A stretch of 64,000 nucleotides of DNA from Lachnospiraceae bacterium AD3010 (GTDB taxonomy: Bacteria; Bacillota; Clostridia; Lachnospirales; Lachnospiraceae), in the NCBI GenBank assembly GCA_000622025.1, contig KK211387.1, positions 501,655 to 565,654 of the forward strand, given 5' to 3'. The translations under genes were made by a program, and so were the position numbers. The notes under the pieces are model-generated. The model was not told where the DNA came from. It was given only the letters and a program-made list of their open reading frames with translations, and ran no database searches. Of this stretch, positions 7,608-15,909 are shown in pieces (positions within the stretch are counted from its first letter, which is position 1; each line of letters opens with the position of its first letter).

Positions 7608-9980
7608 ATGATCATTATGGGAATAATAAAAAAGATTGCTATATTTACAATGTTTGCGGCAATGGGCGGAGCGGCACTTTCGGCCTTTCCGGCGGAGAAG
7701 GCTTATGCCGGGACGTATAATGTTTCAACAGAGAGTGTAAATATTGATTGCAGTACTGACCCTGAGCCCGTCATTAGCGGCTCTTCTACAAGTAATAGCA
7801 TAGTAATAAACACAGCCTCTGGTCACCCCTCAATCGTTACGCTTTCCGGTGTAAATATTGATTTATCTTCAGGAGCTGCTGCAGCGGTCAGCATAACCGG
7901 TAATGGAAATGTGGTCATAGTGCTTGATGGGACTAATACATTACAGTCAGGCAACGAACATGCCGGAATCGAAAAGAACACTGACAGCACATGTTCCCTT
8001 GAGATACGCGGAACCGGATCTTTAACCGCAACCGGTGGAGAGTGGGGAGCCGGAATCGGCGGCGGACAAGGAGGAGCTGGTTCCAATATAACAATCAACG
8101 GCGGAGAAGTAACCGCATACGGAGGAAGCTTTGCAGCCGGGATCGGCGGCGGACAAGGAGGAGCTGGTTCCAATATAACAATCAACGGGGGAACAGTAAC
8201 CGCAAACGGAGGACCCATTGGAAGCGGAAATCCTGGCGGAGCCGGGATCGGCGGCGGAGCCGACGGAGAAGGTTCCAACATAAAAATCACGGGAGGAACT
8301 GTAATCGCAAACGGTGCAGGAACAGATTGTGGCGGAGCCGGGATTGGCGGTGGCGGCGCACCTGACAGTTACAGTGCCGGTAGAGCTGGTTCGGATATAA
8401 TGATCACGGGAGGGACAGTAACTGCAGCCGGTGGAGGTTTTGGAGCCGGGATCGGCAGCGGAGGCGCAGGATCCATGTTCAGCGGAACCAGCGGGGCTGG
8501 TTCCAAAATAACAATCACTGGAGGAACAGTAACTGCAGCCGGTGGAGCTGCCGGAGCCGGGATCGGCGGCGGACATAAAGGAGCAGGTTCGGAAATACAA
8601 ATCACCGGAGGGACAGTAACTGCAACCGGTGGAGTAAGTGGAGCCGGGATCGGAGGCGGAGCTTATGCAGCCGGTTCGGAAATACAAATCACCGGAGGAT
8701 CAGTAACTGCAGCCGGTGGAGTATGCGGAGCCGGAATCGGTGGTGGATTTAGTGGAACGTGCTCTGATATTACGATAAGCAACGATGCCGAAGTAATGGC
8801 CGCAGGCGGCATCAACGGAGATTACGGAGAAGGTTTTAATTATGGGAAAGGTGCTGCCATTGGAAACGGTGGAGATGGTGGTGAGAATCCTATAAATGGA
8901 GAAGAAGTTAATCCGGATATATCCGGGCTCTATACTACCGGATGCATTAAGTATTATGCTGCCGGAACAAATGCGGCTGACATGAATGACCCAAATGTCA
9001 GTCCGGCAGACACTAAATCCGGAACTGTTATACCCCCATATACCATTACATTTGATGCCAATGGCGGAAGCTGTGACCCAGAATCTTTAACAACGAAGGA
9101 TGGAAAACTTGAATCCCTTCCTACTCCTGAATGGGAAGGACATACTTTCACCAGATGGTTCACAGAGAAAGACGGCGGTACGGAGGTTACAACATCAACG
9201 GTATTTACATCGGATGCTACGGTGTATGCCCATTGGGAGGAGAACCCCGCACCCGCCACATATACGATAACCTTTGATCCGAATGGGGGTACGGTATCTT
9301 CCGGATCAGCTGCGACAGGAACAGACGGGAAACTTACATCCCTTCCGACACCTGAATGGGAAGGACATACTTTCACCGGGTGGTTCACAGAGAAAGACGG
9401 CGGTACGGAAGTTACAACATCAACGGTATTTACATCGGATGCTACGGTGTATGCCCATTGGGAGGAGAACCCCGAACCGGACACACCGAAGGAAGCCGTT
9501 ATTACTGTATCGGATAATAAGCCCATGGCTGTTTCCACTGAGTCAAAAGGTGAATTTAATATAACCTATGCCCATGAAATACCCTTCTTTGGCAAGGGTA
9601 AGATCACGCCCGAATACTTCGGAGGTCTTACGGTATCACAGGGGAATGCCACCTATACGGCCACAAAGATTAAGGCAAATAAGAAAAAGCTCCGTATCCA
9701 GATAACAGGGCTTTCCGGTGCAGATAAAGACGCGGTAAAGAAGATCAAGAAAGCGACCAAAGGCAGTAACGGCCTGCCATTCAAGTGTAACCCCTACTAC
9801 GTCCGGGATACGGACAAGGCAACGCCCAAATTCAATAAGAAGGGGGAACTTAAATCAGTTAAGATCCTTATAAACAATAAAGATTACAAGGCTAAGAAAG
9901 ATGAATTCAGCTATGACATCGGTACAAAACAGATCCTGTTCAAAGGGTCAAACCTAAGTGGAAGCTATCAGACCAGGTGA
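7608..9980 (+). CDS. Secreted glycine-rich repeat protein with two InlB B-type repeats
   Basis: 790 residues. A signal peptide is clear (KKIAIFTMFAAMGGAALSAF, cut probably near EKAYA). Residues ~35-140 begin a right-handed repeat region: eight units of about 29-38 residues with consensus GAGIGGG...GAGS.I.ITGGTVTA.GG, reading like a parallel beta-helix. Two InlB B-type (Listeria-Bacteroides) repeats follow (about 480-550 and 550-625), each with YTITFD.NGG, F..WFTEKDGGTEV and VYAHWEEN. The C-terminal ~150 residues are Lys-rich and unrecognised. No LPxTG motif is visible. A start at 7617 (MGIIKK) is equally possible. Probably an extracellular adhesin or surface-layer component. A strong terminator follows. 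Confidence 0.75.
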   Translation: MIIMGIIKKIAIFTMFAAMGGAALSAFPAEKAYAGTYNVSTESVNIDCSTDPEPVISGSSTSNSIVINTASGHPSIVTLSGVNIDLSSGAAAAVSITGNGNVVIVLDGTNTLQSGNEHAGIEKNTDSTCSLEIRGTGSLTATGGEWGAGIGGGQGGAGSNITINGGEVTAYGGSFAAGIGGGQGGAGSNITINGGTVTANGGPIGSGNPGGAGIGGGADGEGSNIKITGGTVIANGAGTDCGGAGIGGGGAPDSYSAGRAGSDIMITGGTVTAAGGGFGAGIGSGGAGSMFSGTSGAGSKITITGGTVTAAGGAAGAGIGGGHKGAGSEIQITGGTVTATGGVSGAGIGGGAYAAGSEIQITGGSVTAAGGVCGAGIGGGFSGTCSDITISNDAEVMAAGGINGDYGEGFNYGKGAAIGNGGDGGENPINGEEVNPDISGLYTTGCIKYYAAGTNAADMNDPNVSPADTKSGTVIPPYTITFDANGGSCDPESLTTKDGKLESLPTPEWEGHTFTRWFTEKDGGTEVTTSTVFTSDATVYAHWEENPAPATYTITFDPNGGTVSSGSAATGTDGKLTSLPTPEWEGHTFTGWFTEKDGGTEVTTSTVFTSDATVYAHWEENPEPDTPKEAVITVSDNKPMAVSTESKGEFNITYAHEIPFFGKGKITPEYFGGLTVSQGNATYTATKIKANKKKLRIQITGLSGADKDAVKKIKKATKGSNGLPFKCNPYYVRDTDKATPKFNKKGELKSVKILINNKDYKAKKDEFSYDIGTKQILFKGSNLSGSYQTR

Positions 9981-9987
9981 TAACAAG

Positions 9988-10022
9988 CCCTGCGGAGGAA
10001 TAACCCCCGCAGGGTTCTTTTT
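9988..10022 (+). terminator. Intrinsic terminator of the repeat-protein gene
   Basis: Stem CCCTGCGG (9988-9995) / CCGCAGGG (10007-10014) followed by TTCTTTTT, eight bases after the stop codon. Confidence 0.88.
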
Positions 10023-10026
10023 AGGC

Positions 10027-10078
10027 CAATCAGGGGACGGTTCTGTGATTGGTATTGCCAAATGAACCTTCCCCATTG
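10027..10078. repeat. GGGGACGGTTC inverted-repeat element
   Basis: CAAT-CA-GGGGACGGTTC (10027-10043) is matched by the near-complementary GAACCTTCCCCATTG (10064-10078). Partial copies containing GACGGTTC occur at 14292-14307 and 63381-63398, each beside a recombinase remnant, so this looks like a dispersed palindromic element or an element end. Confidence 0.6.
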
Positions 10079-10136
10079 ACTCACATAGTCAGGCAAATAT
10101 GATTTCCAGGATAAAACTTTATGATCAGGCTATATA

Positions 10137-10166
10137 TTGCGGTTTTGTAATTAATTAGTGTAAAAT
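10137..10166 (+). promoter_or_regulatory. Probable sigma-70-type promoter of the NRPS gene
   Basis: TTGCGG (10137-10142) and TAAAAT (10161-10166) with an 18-base spacer, 56 bases before the start codon. Confidence 0.5.
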
Positions 10167-10221
10167 CGTGATGTGGTTTTATGGAGAGTAATAAAACAAA
10201 TCGTATGGGAAAGGAGAAGAA

Positions 10222-13206
10222 ATGGATCTGGGTAAAATAAATAGTTTTCCGTATATCCTTGATGAATGGGAGCGCCATGTAGAAGAAATGCCGGAATGGA
10301 AATTCGTCTATGACAATGTTGCGGTGCAGGGGTGCAGAAGAAAGGATGTGGATGACGAAGCATCGAGAATATACGCATATCTGAAAAAGCAGGGCATCGG
10401 AAAAGAAGATTTCGTCATGATCTGCTTACCAAGGTGCACCCGGGTCATTTCTGCCATCCTCGGGGTTCTCAAGGCAGGTGCAGCCTTTACCATCGTGGAT
10501 GATCATTATGCGGACGAACGGATCGACTATATCTTTAAGGACTGCGGGTGCAGACTGAAGATAGATCTTGACCGCTGGAGCGAAGCCATGTCGGAGGAGC
10601 CGCTTAAAGGATACGAGAAAACCGATCCGCATGATGTATGCTTTGCGGTATATACATCAGGCAGTACGGGAAACCCCAAGGGAGTGGTACACGAGTACGG
10701 GAAGATAAAGCTGATACAGCTTACGGCGATCAGCCCATATGTGGATGCATGGAATGAAGGGGACTGCCGTTTCGGTCTGATCCCACCGCTCAATTTTGTT
10801 GCGGCTTTAAAGTTCATCATTCACGGGATATATACGGGAATGAGGATCTATATCATACCGACGGAGATCATTAAGAATCCAAAGAAGCTGAAGCAGTTCT
10901 ATCTGGACAACAGGATCACGGACTGCCATATGGCGCCGTCAGTCATAAGGGCAGCGGGAGATGACTTCGGCCCGTATCTTAAGCGCGTCATCACGGGAAG
11001 TGAACCGCCAAACGGGATATCTTTTAAGAATGCTGATCTCATCAACAACTATACAATGAGTGAGTCAGCCTTTGTGGTAGCCCAGTACAGGATTGAAAAA
11101 AAGGAGGAAGCGACCCCCATCGGAAAACCGAATTATGAGGGGATCGAGATCCATCTTCTGGACGAAGACGGAAATGAGGTCAAGGACGGAGAAGCGGGAG
11201 AGATCTGCTTTGAAAATCCCTATTTCAGAAAATACAATAATCTGCCTGAGGAGACGGAAAAAGCGCTGAAGGGTGGACTGTACCACACGGGAGACCTGGG
11301 AAGGAAGCTTAATGACGGGAATTACATAATAGCCGGCAGAATGAACGATATGATCAAGATCAACGGCAACCGGGTGGAGCCTGCGGAGATCGAACGGCAT
11401 GCAAAGAGTATTCTTGGGCTGAAGTGGTGCACGGTGAAGGGCTTTGTTGAAACAGAGAAAGCCTTCCTCTGCCTGTATTATACAGAAGATATTGATTTTG
11501 ACGTAATCGAAGTCAAAGAGGAATTCGGAAAAGTACTCCCGTATTATATGATCCCAACGTATTTTATCAGACTGGATGAGGTACCGCTCCTGCCAAATAA
11601 TAAGCTCAATAAACAGGCTTTGCCGAAGCCCGATATTTCCAACTACAGGGTGCCTTATGTGAAGCCGCGAAATGAAATGGAAGCAAAACTTTGCCAGGGA
11701 TTTGAAAAGGTTCTCGGAGTGGAGAATATCGGAATCAAAGACGACTTCTTTGAACTTGGAGGAGATTCTCTGCGTGCCATGGAACTGCTTGCCTTTTTGG
11801 ACTGGGATATGCTTAGCTCCAATGATATATACGCCGGCATCACCGTAGAGAGAATCGTCGCGCTATACATGAAGCGGATCAGCGCAGCAGCCATCATGAC
11901 CCCCGAAGAATACGAGATGGAGGCACGGAAACATCCGCACTTCCTTACGGACATACAGCTCTATATGCTGGATATGACTCTGTTCGGTCCTAAAAAGAAT
12001 ACCCTGAATATGTTCGAGCTTTTCAGGATAAAAGACAGGCAGGATGTAGGAAAGATAAAGGATGCTTTGAATGAAGCGATCAAAAATACCCCGATATGTT
12101 CTACGGTGATGTATTTTGATAACGATTGTCAGATCCGGCAGAAATATGCTCCTGAAACGTGTCCCGTAGTGGAGATCGAATGTACAACAGAGGCTGAGTT
12201 TAAGGAAATCAAAAAAAGTCTGGTAGTGCATACAAATGTCATCAACAGCAATCTGTATACCTTCAGACTCTTTGAAACGGAAAAGCAGGGGTATCTTCTG
12301 ATCAACCGGCATCATATTGGTACTGACGGAATGGCGAAAAACCTGTTTTACCGGCGTATAGCCGATGCATATATGGGAAGGCCCCTGCCCCTTGATACTT
12401 ATTACTCTTACCTTCAGAGGCTTGAAGCGTCTTTGACGGATGAATACCTGGAGTCCTGCCGTAAATACTATACGGATCGTTATGGCAGTATTGACTGGAC
12501 ATTTGACATAAAGCATGACCGCAATTTGCCGGAAAAATCCAACGTATTCTATCCTTATCCGATCAGCACCACCCGTAGGGATCTGGAGGGACTGGAGAAT
12601 CGTATCGGAGTTACGGGAAACCAGGTATTTAATATCGTTCTTCTGCTGACCATTGCCAAAAGTACCGGCAGCAATAATATTTTGATGACATATGCATATC
12701 ACAACAGGACAGATCAGATCAGCAGCGAAGCTGTAGGAGGGATCTACAAGGGGCTTCCTCTGGGTCTCAGACTTGAAAATTACAGGAATCTGACGGATCT
12801 TTTTAATGATGTCAGAGCGCAGTCCATAGGGAATATACAGCACTGTAATTATAAATGGTACGAGATTGTCATACCGGATGATATATTAAACAGTTCCTCC
12901 ATTACATATGAGACAAATGAGATCATGGACAGCGATAAGGCATTTGAGGAAATAGGCATGGAAAAGGATGAAATAAGCTCTTCCGAGCCCCAGCTTTTCC
13001 CCGGAAATATTATGGGAATGGTACTTGATACCGAAGAAGGCTTTAATGTCATATTTGTTTATCAGAATCATCTGTATGAAAAGGAAACCATCGAGAAATT
13101 TGCCGTAGACTTTGATGCGTTTATGAAGGTAATGTCAGGGATTGAAAACCCTTCAGAAATCACAATCGCAGACATCATGGCCAAGGTGGAACAGACAAAA
13201 GCATGA
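10222..13206 (+). CDS. Nonribosomal peptide synthetase, adenylation-carrier-condensation (A-T-C)
   Basis: 994 residues, RBS AAAGGAGAAGAA before ATG. The adenylation domain (about 1-480) has the A3 core YTSGSTGNPKGVVHE, NNYTMSES, YHTGDLGR and GRMNDMIKINGNRVEP. The carrier domain has FFELGGDSLRAMEL with the phosphopantetheine serine at Ser516. The condensation domain (about 570-994) has the catalytic motif HHIGTDG (His697-Gly703). There is no thioesterase, reductase or second module, so release or a partner enzyme must come from elsewhere, and a phosphopantetheinyl transferase is needed. The A-T-C order in one compact protein could load one amino acid and join it to an acceptor. The substrate is not predicted. 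It is transcribed alone, between a promoter and a terminator-like hairpin. Confidence 0.85.
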   Translation: MDLGKINSFPYILDEWERHVEEMPEWKFVYDNVAVQGCRRKDVDDEASRIYAYLKKQGIGKEDFVMICLPRCTRVISAILGVLKAGAAFTIVDDHYADERIDYIFKDCGCRLKIDLDRWSEAMSEEPLKGYEKTDPHDVCFAVYTSGSTGNPKGVVHEYGKIKLIQLTAISPYVDAWNEGDCRFGLIPPLNFVAALKFIIHGIYTGMRIYIIPTEIIKNPKKLKQFYLDNRITDCHMAPSVIRAAGDDFGPYLKRVITGSEPPNGISFKNADLINNYTMSESAFVVAQYRIEKKEEATPIGKPNYEGIEIHLLDEDGNEVKDGEAGEICFENPYFRKYNNLPEETEKALKGGLYHTGDLGRKLNDGNYIIAGRMNDMIKINGNRVEPAEIERHAKSILGLKWCTVKGFVETEKAFLCLYYTEDIDFDVIEVKEEFGKVLPYYMIPTYFIRLDEVPLLPNNKLNKQALPKPDISNYRVPYVKPRNEMEAKLCQGFEKVLGVENIGIKDDFFELGGDSLRAMELLAFLDWDMLSSNDIYAGITVERIVALYMKRISAAAIMTPEEYEMEARKHPHFLTDIQLYMLDMTLFGPKKNTLNMFELFRIKDRQDVGKIKDALNEAIKNTPICSTVMYFDNDCQIRQKYAPETCPVVEIECTTEAEFKEIKKSLVVHTNVINSNLYTFRLFETEKQGYLLINRHHIGTDGMAKNLFYRRIADAYMGRPLPLDTYYSYLQRLEASLTDEYLESCRKYYTDRYGSIDWTFDIKHDRNLPEKSNVFYPYPISTTRRDLEGLENRIGVTGNQVFNIVLLLTIAKSTGSNNILMTYAYHNRTDQISSEAVGGIYKGLPLGLRLENYRNLTDLFNDVRAQSIGNIQHCNYKWYEIVIPDDILNSSSITYETNEIMDSDKAFEEIGMEKDEISSSEPQLFPGNIMGMVLDTEEGFNVIFVYQNHLYEKETIEKFAVDFDAFMKVMSGIENPSEITIADIMAKVEQTKA

Positions 13207-13228
13207 TAATTCTACTTTCCTTAAAACA

Positions 13229-13257
13229 GGGAGCTCCCGCACTCAACGGGGGCTCCC
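13229..13257. terminator. Terminator-like hairpin between convergent genes
   Basis: Arms GGGAGCTCCCG (13229-13239) and CGGGGGCTCCC (13247-13257), 7-base loop, lying between the NRPS gene and the minus-strand TNT-domain gene. No long T-run, so termination strength is uncertain. Confidence 0.6.
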
Positions 13258-13281
13258 ATTCGATTACCAGGAAGTCCCTGA

Positions 13282-14163
13282 TCATCTGTAGACGATCCTT
13301 TCAAGTGAACCGTCTTCAAGAAGATCCTTTACCGGTGACGGAAGCAATACCTGTGTGGCCATTCCGGGCTCATCAAACCAAGGATATACCGATCCTGCCT
13401 TCCCCTTAATGGGCTTTCTTACAACAAATACGCTGTAGTTCTTATACTTTGAACCGGGTGCAAGTGAATAATCCTGATATGGATGTCCCACAAGAGACAC
13501 AAAGGTTCCGTAATCGCTTCCATAGCGGTCGATCTGGGTATAGGGCTGCAGCGTATAGTCAAAGGATTCCCCGTAAAAGCCGTCGTTTTCAGGCCAGATT
13601 ATATCTCCGTCAGCATTGTCATAGTATTGGGGATTTCTGTAAACGTCCTCATATTCGGCCCATAACTGATCCGAAGGTCTGTTCTCTCCCCATCCTGATA
13701 CAAACGCCTCATCCTCAGGCGAATATGCCTCTGCTAATCCTAATGACACGTATGCCATGAAATAATAGTCATATAATCCAAGGCATGCATCCAGTGCCGG
13801 GTCAACATCCACGCCTCCCGCTTTATATGCAGCGACCCTGTCTCTCTTTGCCTGATTTACAAACACTCCGTCAGACCAGTCTTTTGCAGCAAGAGAACCT
13901 ATCCGCTTTGAAGCAGGATTCGGCGAAAATCCATAAACTGCATTCGGATTTACAATAATATCCCCGGAAATATTCTTATTTTCCATAGGAGAATGCTCAT
14001 AGGAAAATCCCGTCTGTCCTGCGCTCAAGTATTCCTCCGGGATCACGGGGCTGGCTGCAAATACCGGAACCGATATACCCATCATCCCGCATACCGCTCC
14101 GGCGATACCGTTATCCCCGGCCGGTGCAGGAAGATCATCACCAAAGGAAAGGAGCCTTCTCAA
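13282..14163 (-). CDS. TNT-domain (NAD+ glycohydrolase-type) toxin, frameshifted at its 5' end
   Basis: The body reads about 290 residues. The C-terminal ~95 residues match the TNT toxin fold (tuberculosis necrotizing toxin family): DRYGSDYGTFVS, a SLAPGS turn, VVRKPIKGKAGSVYPWF, PGMATQVLLP and a final LLEDGSLERI. TNT domains hydrolyse NAD+. Upstream, NPNAVYGFSPNP and DWSDG resemble linkers seen in polymorphic toxins. The first in-frame codon (TTG 14163) has no usable RBS. The best start is ATG 14194 behind AGAAAGGATAGGATT, which encodes MKLTGELKEKVEKA, like a peptide-export leader, but is one base out of frame with the body and stops after 18 codons. A pentamer CCTTTCCTTT lies at the break. 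No immunity gene is recognised beside it. It may be a pseudogene, a sequencing error or slippage-controlled. Confidence 0.68.
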   Translation of the reverse strand: MRRLLSFGDDLPAPAGDNGIAGAVCGMMGISVPVFAASPVIPEEYLSAGQTGFSYEHSPMENKNISGDIIVNPNAVYGFSPNPASKRIGSLAAKDWSDGVFVNQAKRDRVAAYKAGGVDVDPALDACLGLYDYYFMAYVSLGLAEAYSPEDEAFVSGWGENRPSDQLWAEYEDVYRNPQYYDNADGDIIWPENDGFYGESFDYTLQPYTQIDRYGSDYGTFVSLVGHPYQDYSLAPGSKYKNYSVFVVRKPIKGKAGSVYPWFDEPGMATQVLLPSPVKDLLEDGSLERIVYR

Positions 14164-14286
14164 CCTTTTCTTTTAATTCACCTGTAAGCTTCATAATCCT
14201 ATCCTTTCTTTTGCGTCACTGACTCCTTATTTTTTTTCATCATAACTCGTTTCCGGCTTTACTACTATGACACCACCGCTGACTAC

Positions 14287-14490
14287 TTAAGTCAAGGAGG
14301 ACGGTTCGGCTTTCTGAGAATCAGCGGCGTAAATGGTCATCAAAAGCTCCCCTTCGGATGAGAGGGTGTTTATCCCCTGAAGCTCGAAGAAGACCCCGAT
14401 GCCGAGGGACTTAAGCTCCCTCGTGGCTTCAAGGACCGTGCTTGTGTTCCTTGCAAAGCGGCTTATGGACTTGGAGATTATAAGATCCAT
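14287..14490 (-). pseudogene. Serine recombinase fragment
   Basis: Carries the highly characteristic internal segment of large serine recombinases, MDLIISKSISRFARNTSTVL, then LKSLGIGVFFELQGINTL and GELLMTIYAA. Both ends are missing: the N-terminal catalytic serine region and the whole zinc-ribbon/C-terminal part. The in-frame residues after AADSQKA are unrelated. A GGACGGTTC repeat sits at its truncated 3' end. It is a remnant of a mobile element. Confidence 0.8.
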
Positions 14491-14493
14491 TCC

Positions 14494-14709
14494 GTTTCCA
14501 TTGACGGTATTACATCTATCCAGACCAACTCAAAGAAACTGCCCTCTTTTACCATTAAATTCAAGGGTAAGGAATATAAGGATGCAAACAGGGCAGTGAA
14601 GAATGAAAGGTTTGGATTCGGGATAATCCCTGCGGAGCTTAAAGACGGTCTCGTAACCTTTGATAAGGTGAAGACAGGGAAAGACGGAACTGTAGCATAT
14701 AAGAAATAA
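14494..14709 (+). pseudogene. C-terminal fragment of a secreted-protein-like gene
   Basis: An open frame without a start codon reads VSIDGITSIQTNSKKLP, then FTIKFKGKEYKDANRAVK and ends TGKDGTVAYKK at a stop. Codon use and the Lys-rich, beta-rich character resemble the C-terminal part of the secreted protein encoded at 7608-9980. It abuts the recombinase fragment on the opposite strand, so the gene was probably cut by insertion of the mobile element. The exact junction is blurred, because both readings remain plausible over about 14490-14530. Confidence 0.5.
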
Positions 14710-14774
14710 ACAGCATTCAATATTAATACAAAATACCCCCTACCCGATTATAAAAGCTGCGGTAGGGCTTTACC

Positions 14775-14804
14775 TTTACAAAGCGCCGTTATTCGCAGTA
14801 AAAT
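14775..14804 (+). promoter_or_regulatory. Probable promoter of the molybdenum-hydroxylase operon
   Basis: TTTACA (14775-14780) and TAAAAT (14799-14804), 18-base spacer, about 80 bases before the XdhC-like start. The -10 lies inside the ModE-type palindrome described next. Confidence 0.5.
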
Positions 14805-14810
14805 ATAACG
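14787..14810. promoter_or_regulatory. ModE-type operator, CGTTAT-N12-ATAACG
   Basis: Perfect 6-base inverted arms CGTTAT (14787-14792) and ATAACG (14805-14810) separated by 12 bases. As I recall it, the Escherichia coli modA operator bound by ModE has the same arms and the same spacing. It overlaps the promoter spacer and -10 box, a position expected for repression. A protein with a ModE-like winged helix is encoded two genes into the operon, at 15910. The match is seen; binding is inferred. Confidence 0.6.
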
Positions 14811-14885
14811 AAAGGGGCGGGGGAGCTTCCGGAATAAACTTTCCGCGGGAATTGGCTTCATTTTTTGAAAGGAGAGGTATGGAAC

Positions 14886-15893
14886 ATGAATGATTTTTTC
14901 AGGGCTTTAAGATCCGGTAATCCGAAGAAGGAACTCCTGTCCGTCACCGTATTAAGCGGTGAAAAGCAGGGTGAGAAGATGCTTATTTGTGACGGTGATA
15001 CGATTTTCAGGTCACCGGATTTTCCTTCTATAGACAGAGAGACACTTTCAGGTCTTAAGGAAAGCGGGGTTACTAAGCTAGGCGGTGAGGATGTCTATGT
15101 TGAAAGGCCGGGACGCAGGAAGAAGCTGGTGATCTGCGGCTGCGGCCACGTTGCTATCCCGATTATTAAGATTGCGAAGCTTCTGGACTTTTACGTGACT
15201 GCCATTGATGACAGGAAGGAATTCACCGGAAATGCTCTGAAAGCCGGGGCGGATAAGGTTATCTGCGACTCCTTTGATAAGGCTCTTAAGGGTATTGAGG
15301 GTGATATCTTTACATATTTTGTCATTGTGACAAGGGGCCACAGCTTTGATGAGGTCTGTGTGGAAGCAATAAAGGATAAGGCCTCTGCATACATAGGCAT
15401 GATGGGTTCAAGGAGAAGACAGAAGATCGTCCGGCAGAACCTTATCAATATGGGGATTAAGGAAGAGTTCATAGATCTGATACATACACCCATAGGCCTT
15501 GATATAGGCTCGGAGACCCCGGAGGAGATAGCGGTATCCGTTTTTGCGGAGATCATTAAGATCAAGAACGGTAAGGTTGAACAGATCCTGCCCGAGGATA
15601 TCCTCGATGCAATGGAAGGGGAGGATGATAAGATCCTTGCTACCATAGTAAGCAGGAAGGGCAGCGCGCCGAGAAGCATAGGGGCAAAGATTCTTATCCG
15701 TGGAAATGCGCCTTCGGTAAATACCATCGGAGGAGGTCTTATGGAATCTACAATTACTAAGAGAGCGGAGGAAATGCTCTCTGATCCTTCGGAACGTTTT
15801 TCTCTGCTTCATATCGAGCTTGATGCGGACGAGGACTCCAAGGTGGGAGAGGTCTGCGGAGGAATACTTGACGTGATGCTGGAAAGAGTGTGA
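14886..15893 (+). CDS. XdhC/CoxI-family molybdenum hydroxylase maturation factor
   Basis: 335 residues from ATG 14886, preceded by GAAAGGAGAGG. XdhC proteins bind molybdopterin cofactor, help install the terminal sulfido ligand and insert the cofactor into xanthine-dehydrogenase-type enzymes. The Rossmann-like part comes first (about 75-215: LVICGCGHVAIPI, TAIDDRKEF, MMGSRRR). The CoxI/XdhC signature comes second (about 245-335: RKGSAPRSIGAKILI, NTIGGGLMEST, EVCGGILDV). Most described XdhC proteins have the reverse order, so this one looks domain-swapped. It is the first gene of the operon, 17 bases before the MocA-ModE fusion gene. Confidence 0.85.
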   Translation: MNDFFRALRSGNPKKELLSVTVLSGEKQGEKMLICDGDTIFRSPDFPSIDRETLSGLKESGVTKLGGEDVYVERPGRRKKLVICGCGHVAIPIIKIAKLLDFYVTAIDDRKEFTGNALKAGADKVICDSFDKALKGIEGDIFTYFVIVTRGHSFDEVCVEAIKDKASAYIGMMGSRRRQKIVRQNLINMGIKEEFIDLIHTPIGLDIGSETPEEIAVSVFAEIIKIKNGKVEQILPEDILDAMEGEDDKILATIVSRKGSAPRSIGAKILIRGNAPSVNTIGGGLMESTITKRAEEMLSDPSERFSLLHIELDADEDSKVGEVCGGILDVMLERV

Positions 15894-15909
15894 TAAGAAA
15901 GGGGAGTAT

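Noticed and set aside
8022..8687. Long minus-strand frames (Ser/Tyr/Cys-rich or Pro-rich) in 7823-8690
   Set aside because: They mirror the glycine-rich tandem repeats of the secreted protein on the plus strand; composition is purely a shadow of GGA/GGC codons.
11863..12843. A 326-codon minus-strand frame
   Set aside because: It is antisense to the condensation domain of the NRPS gene, with no RBS and no recognisable motif.
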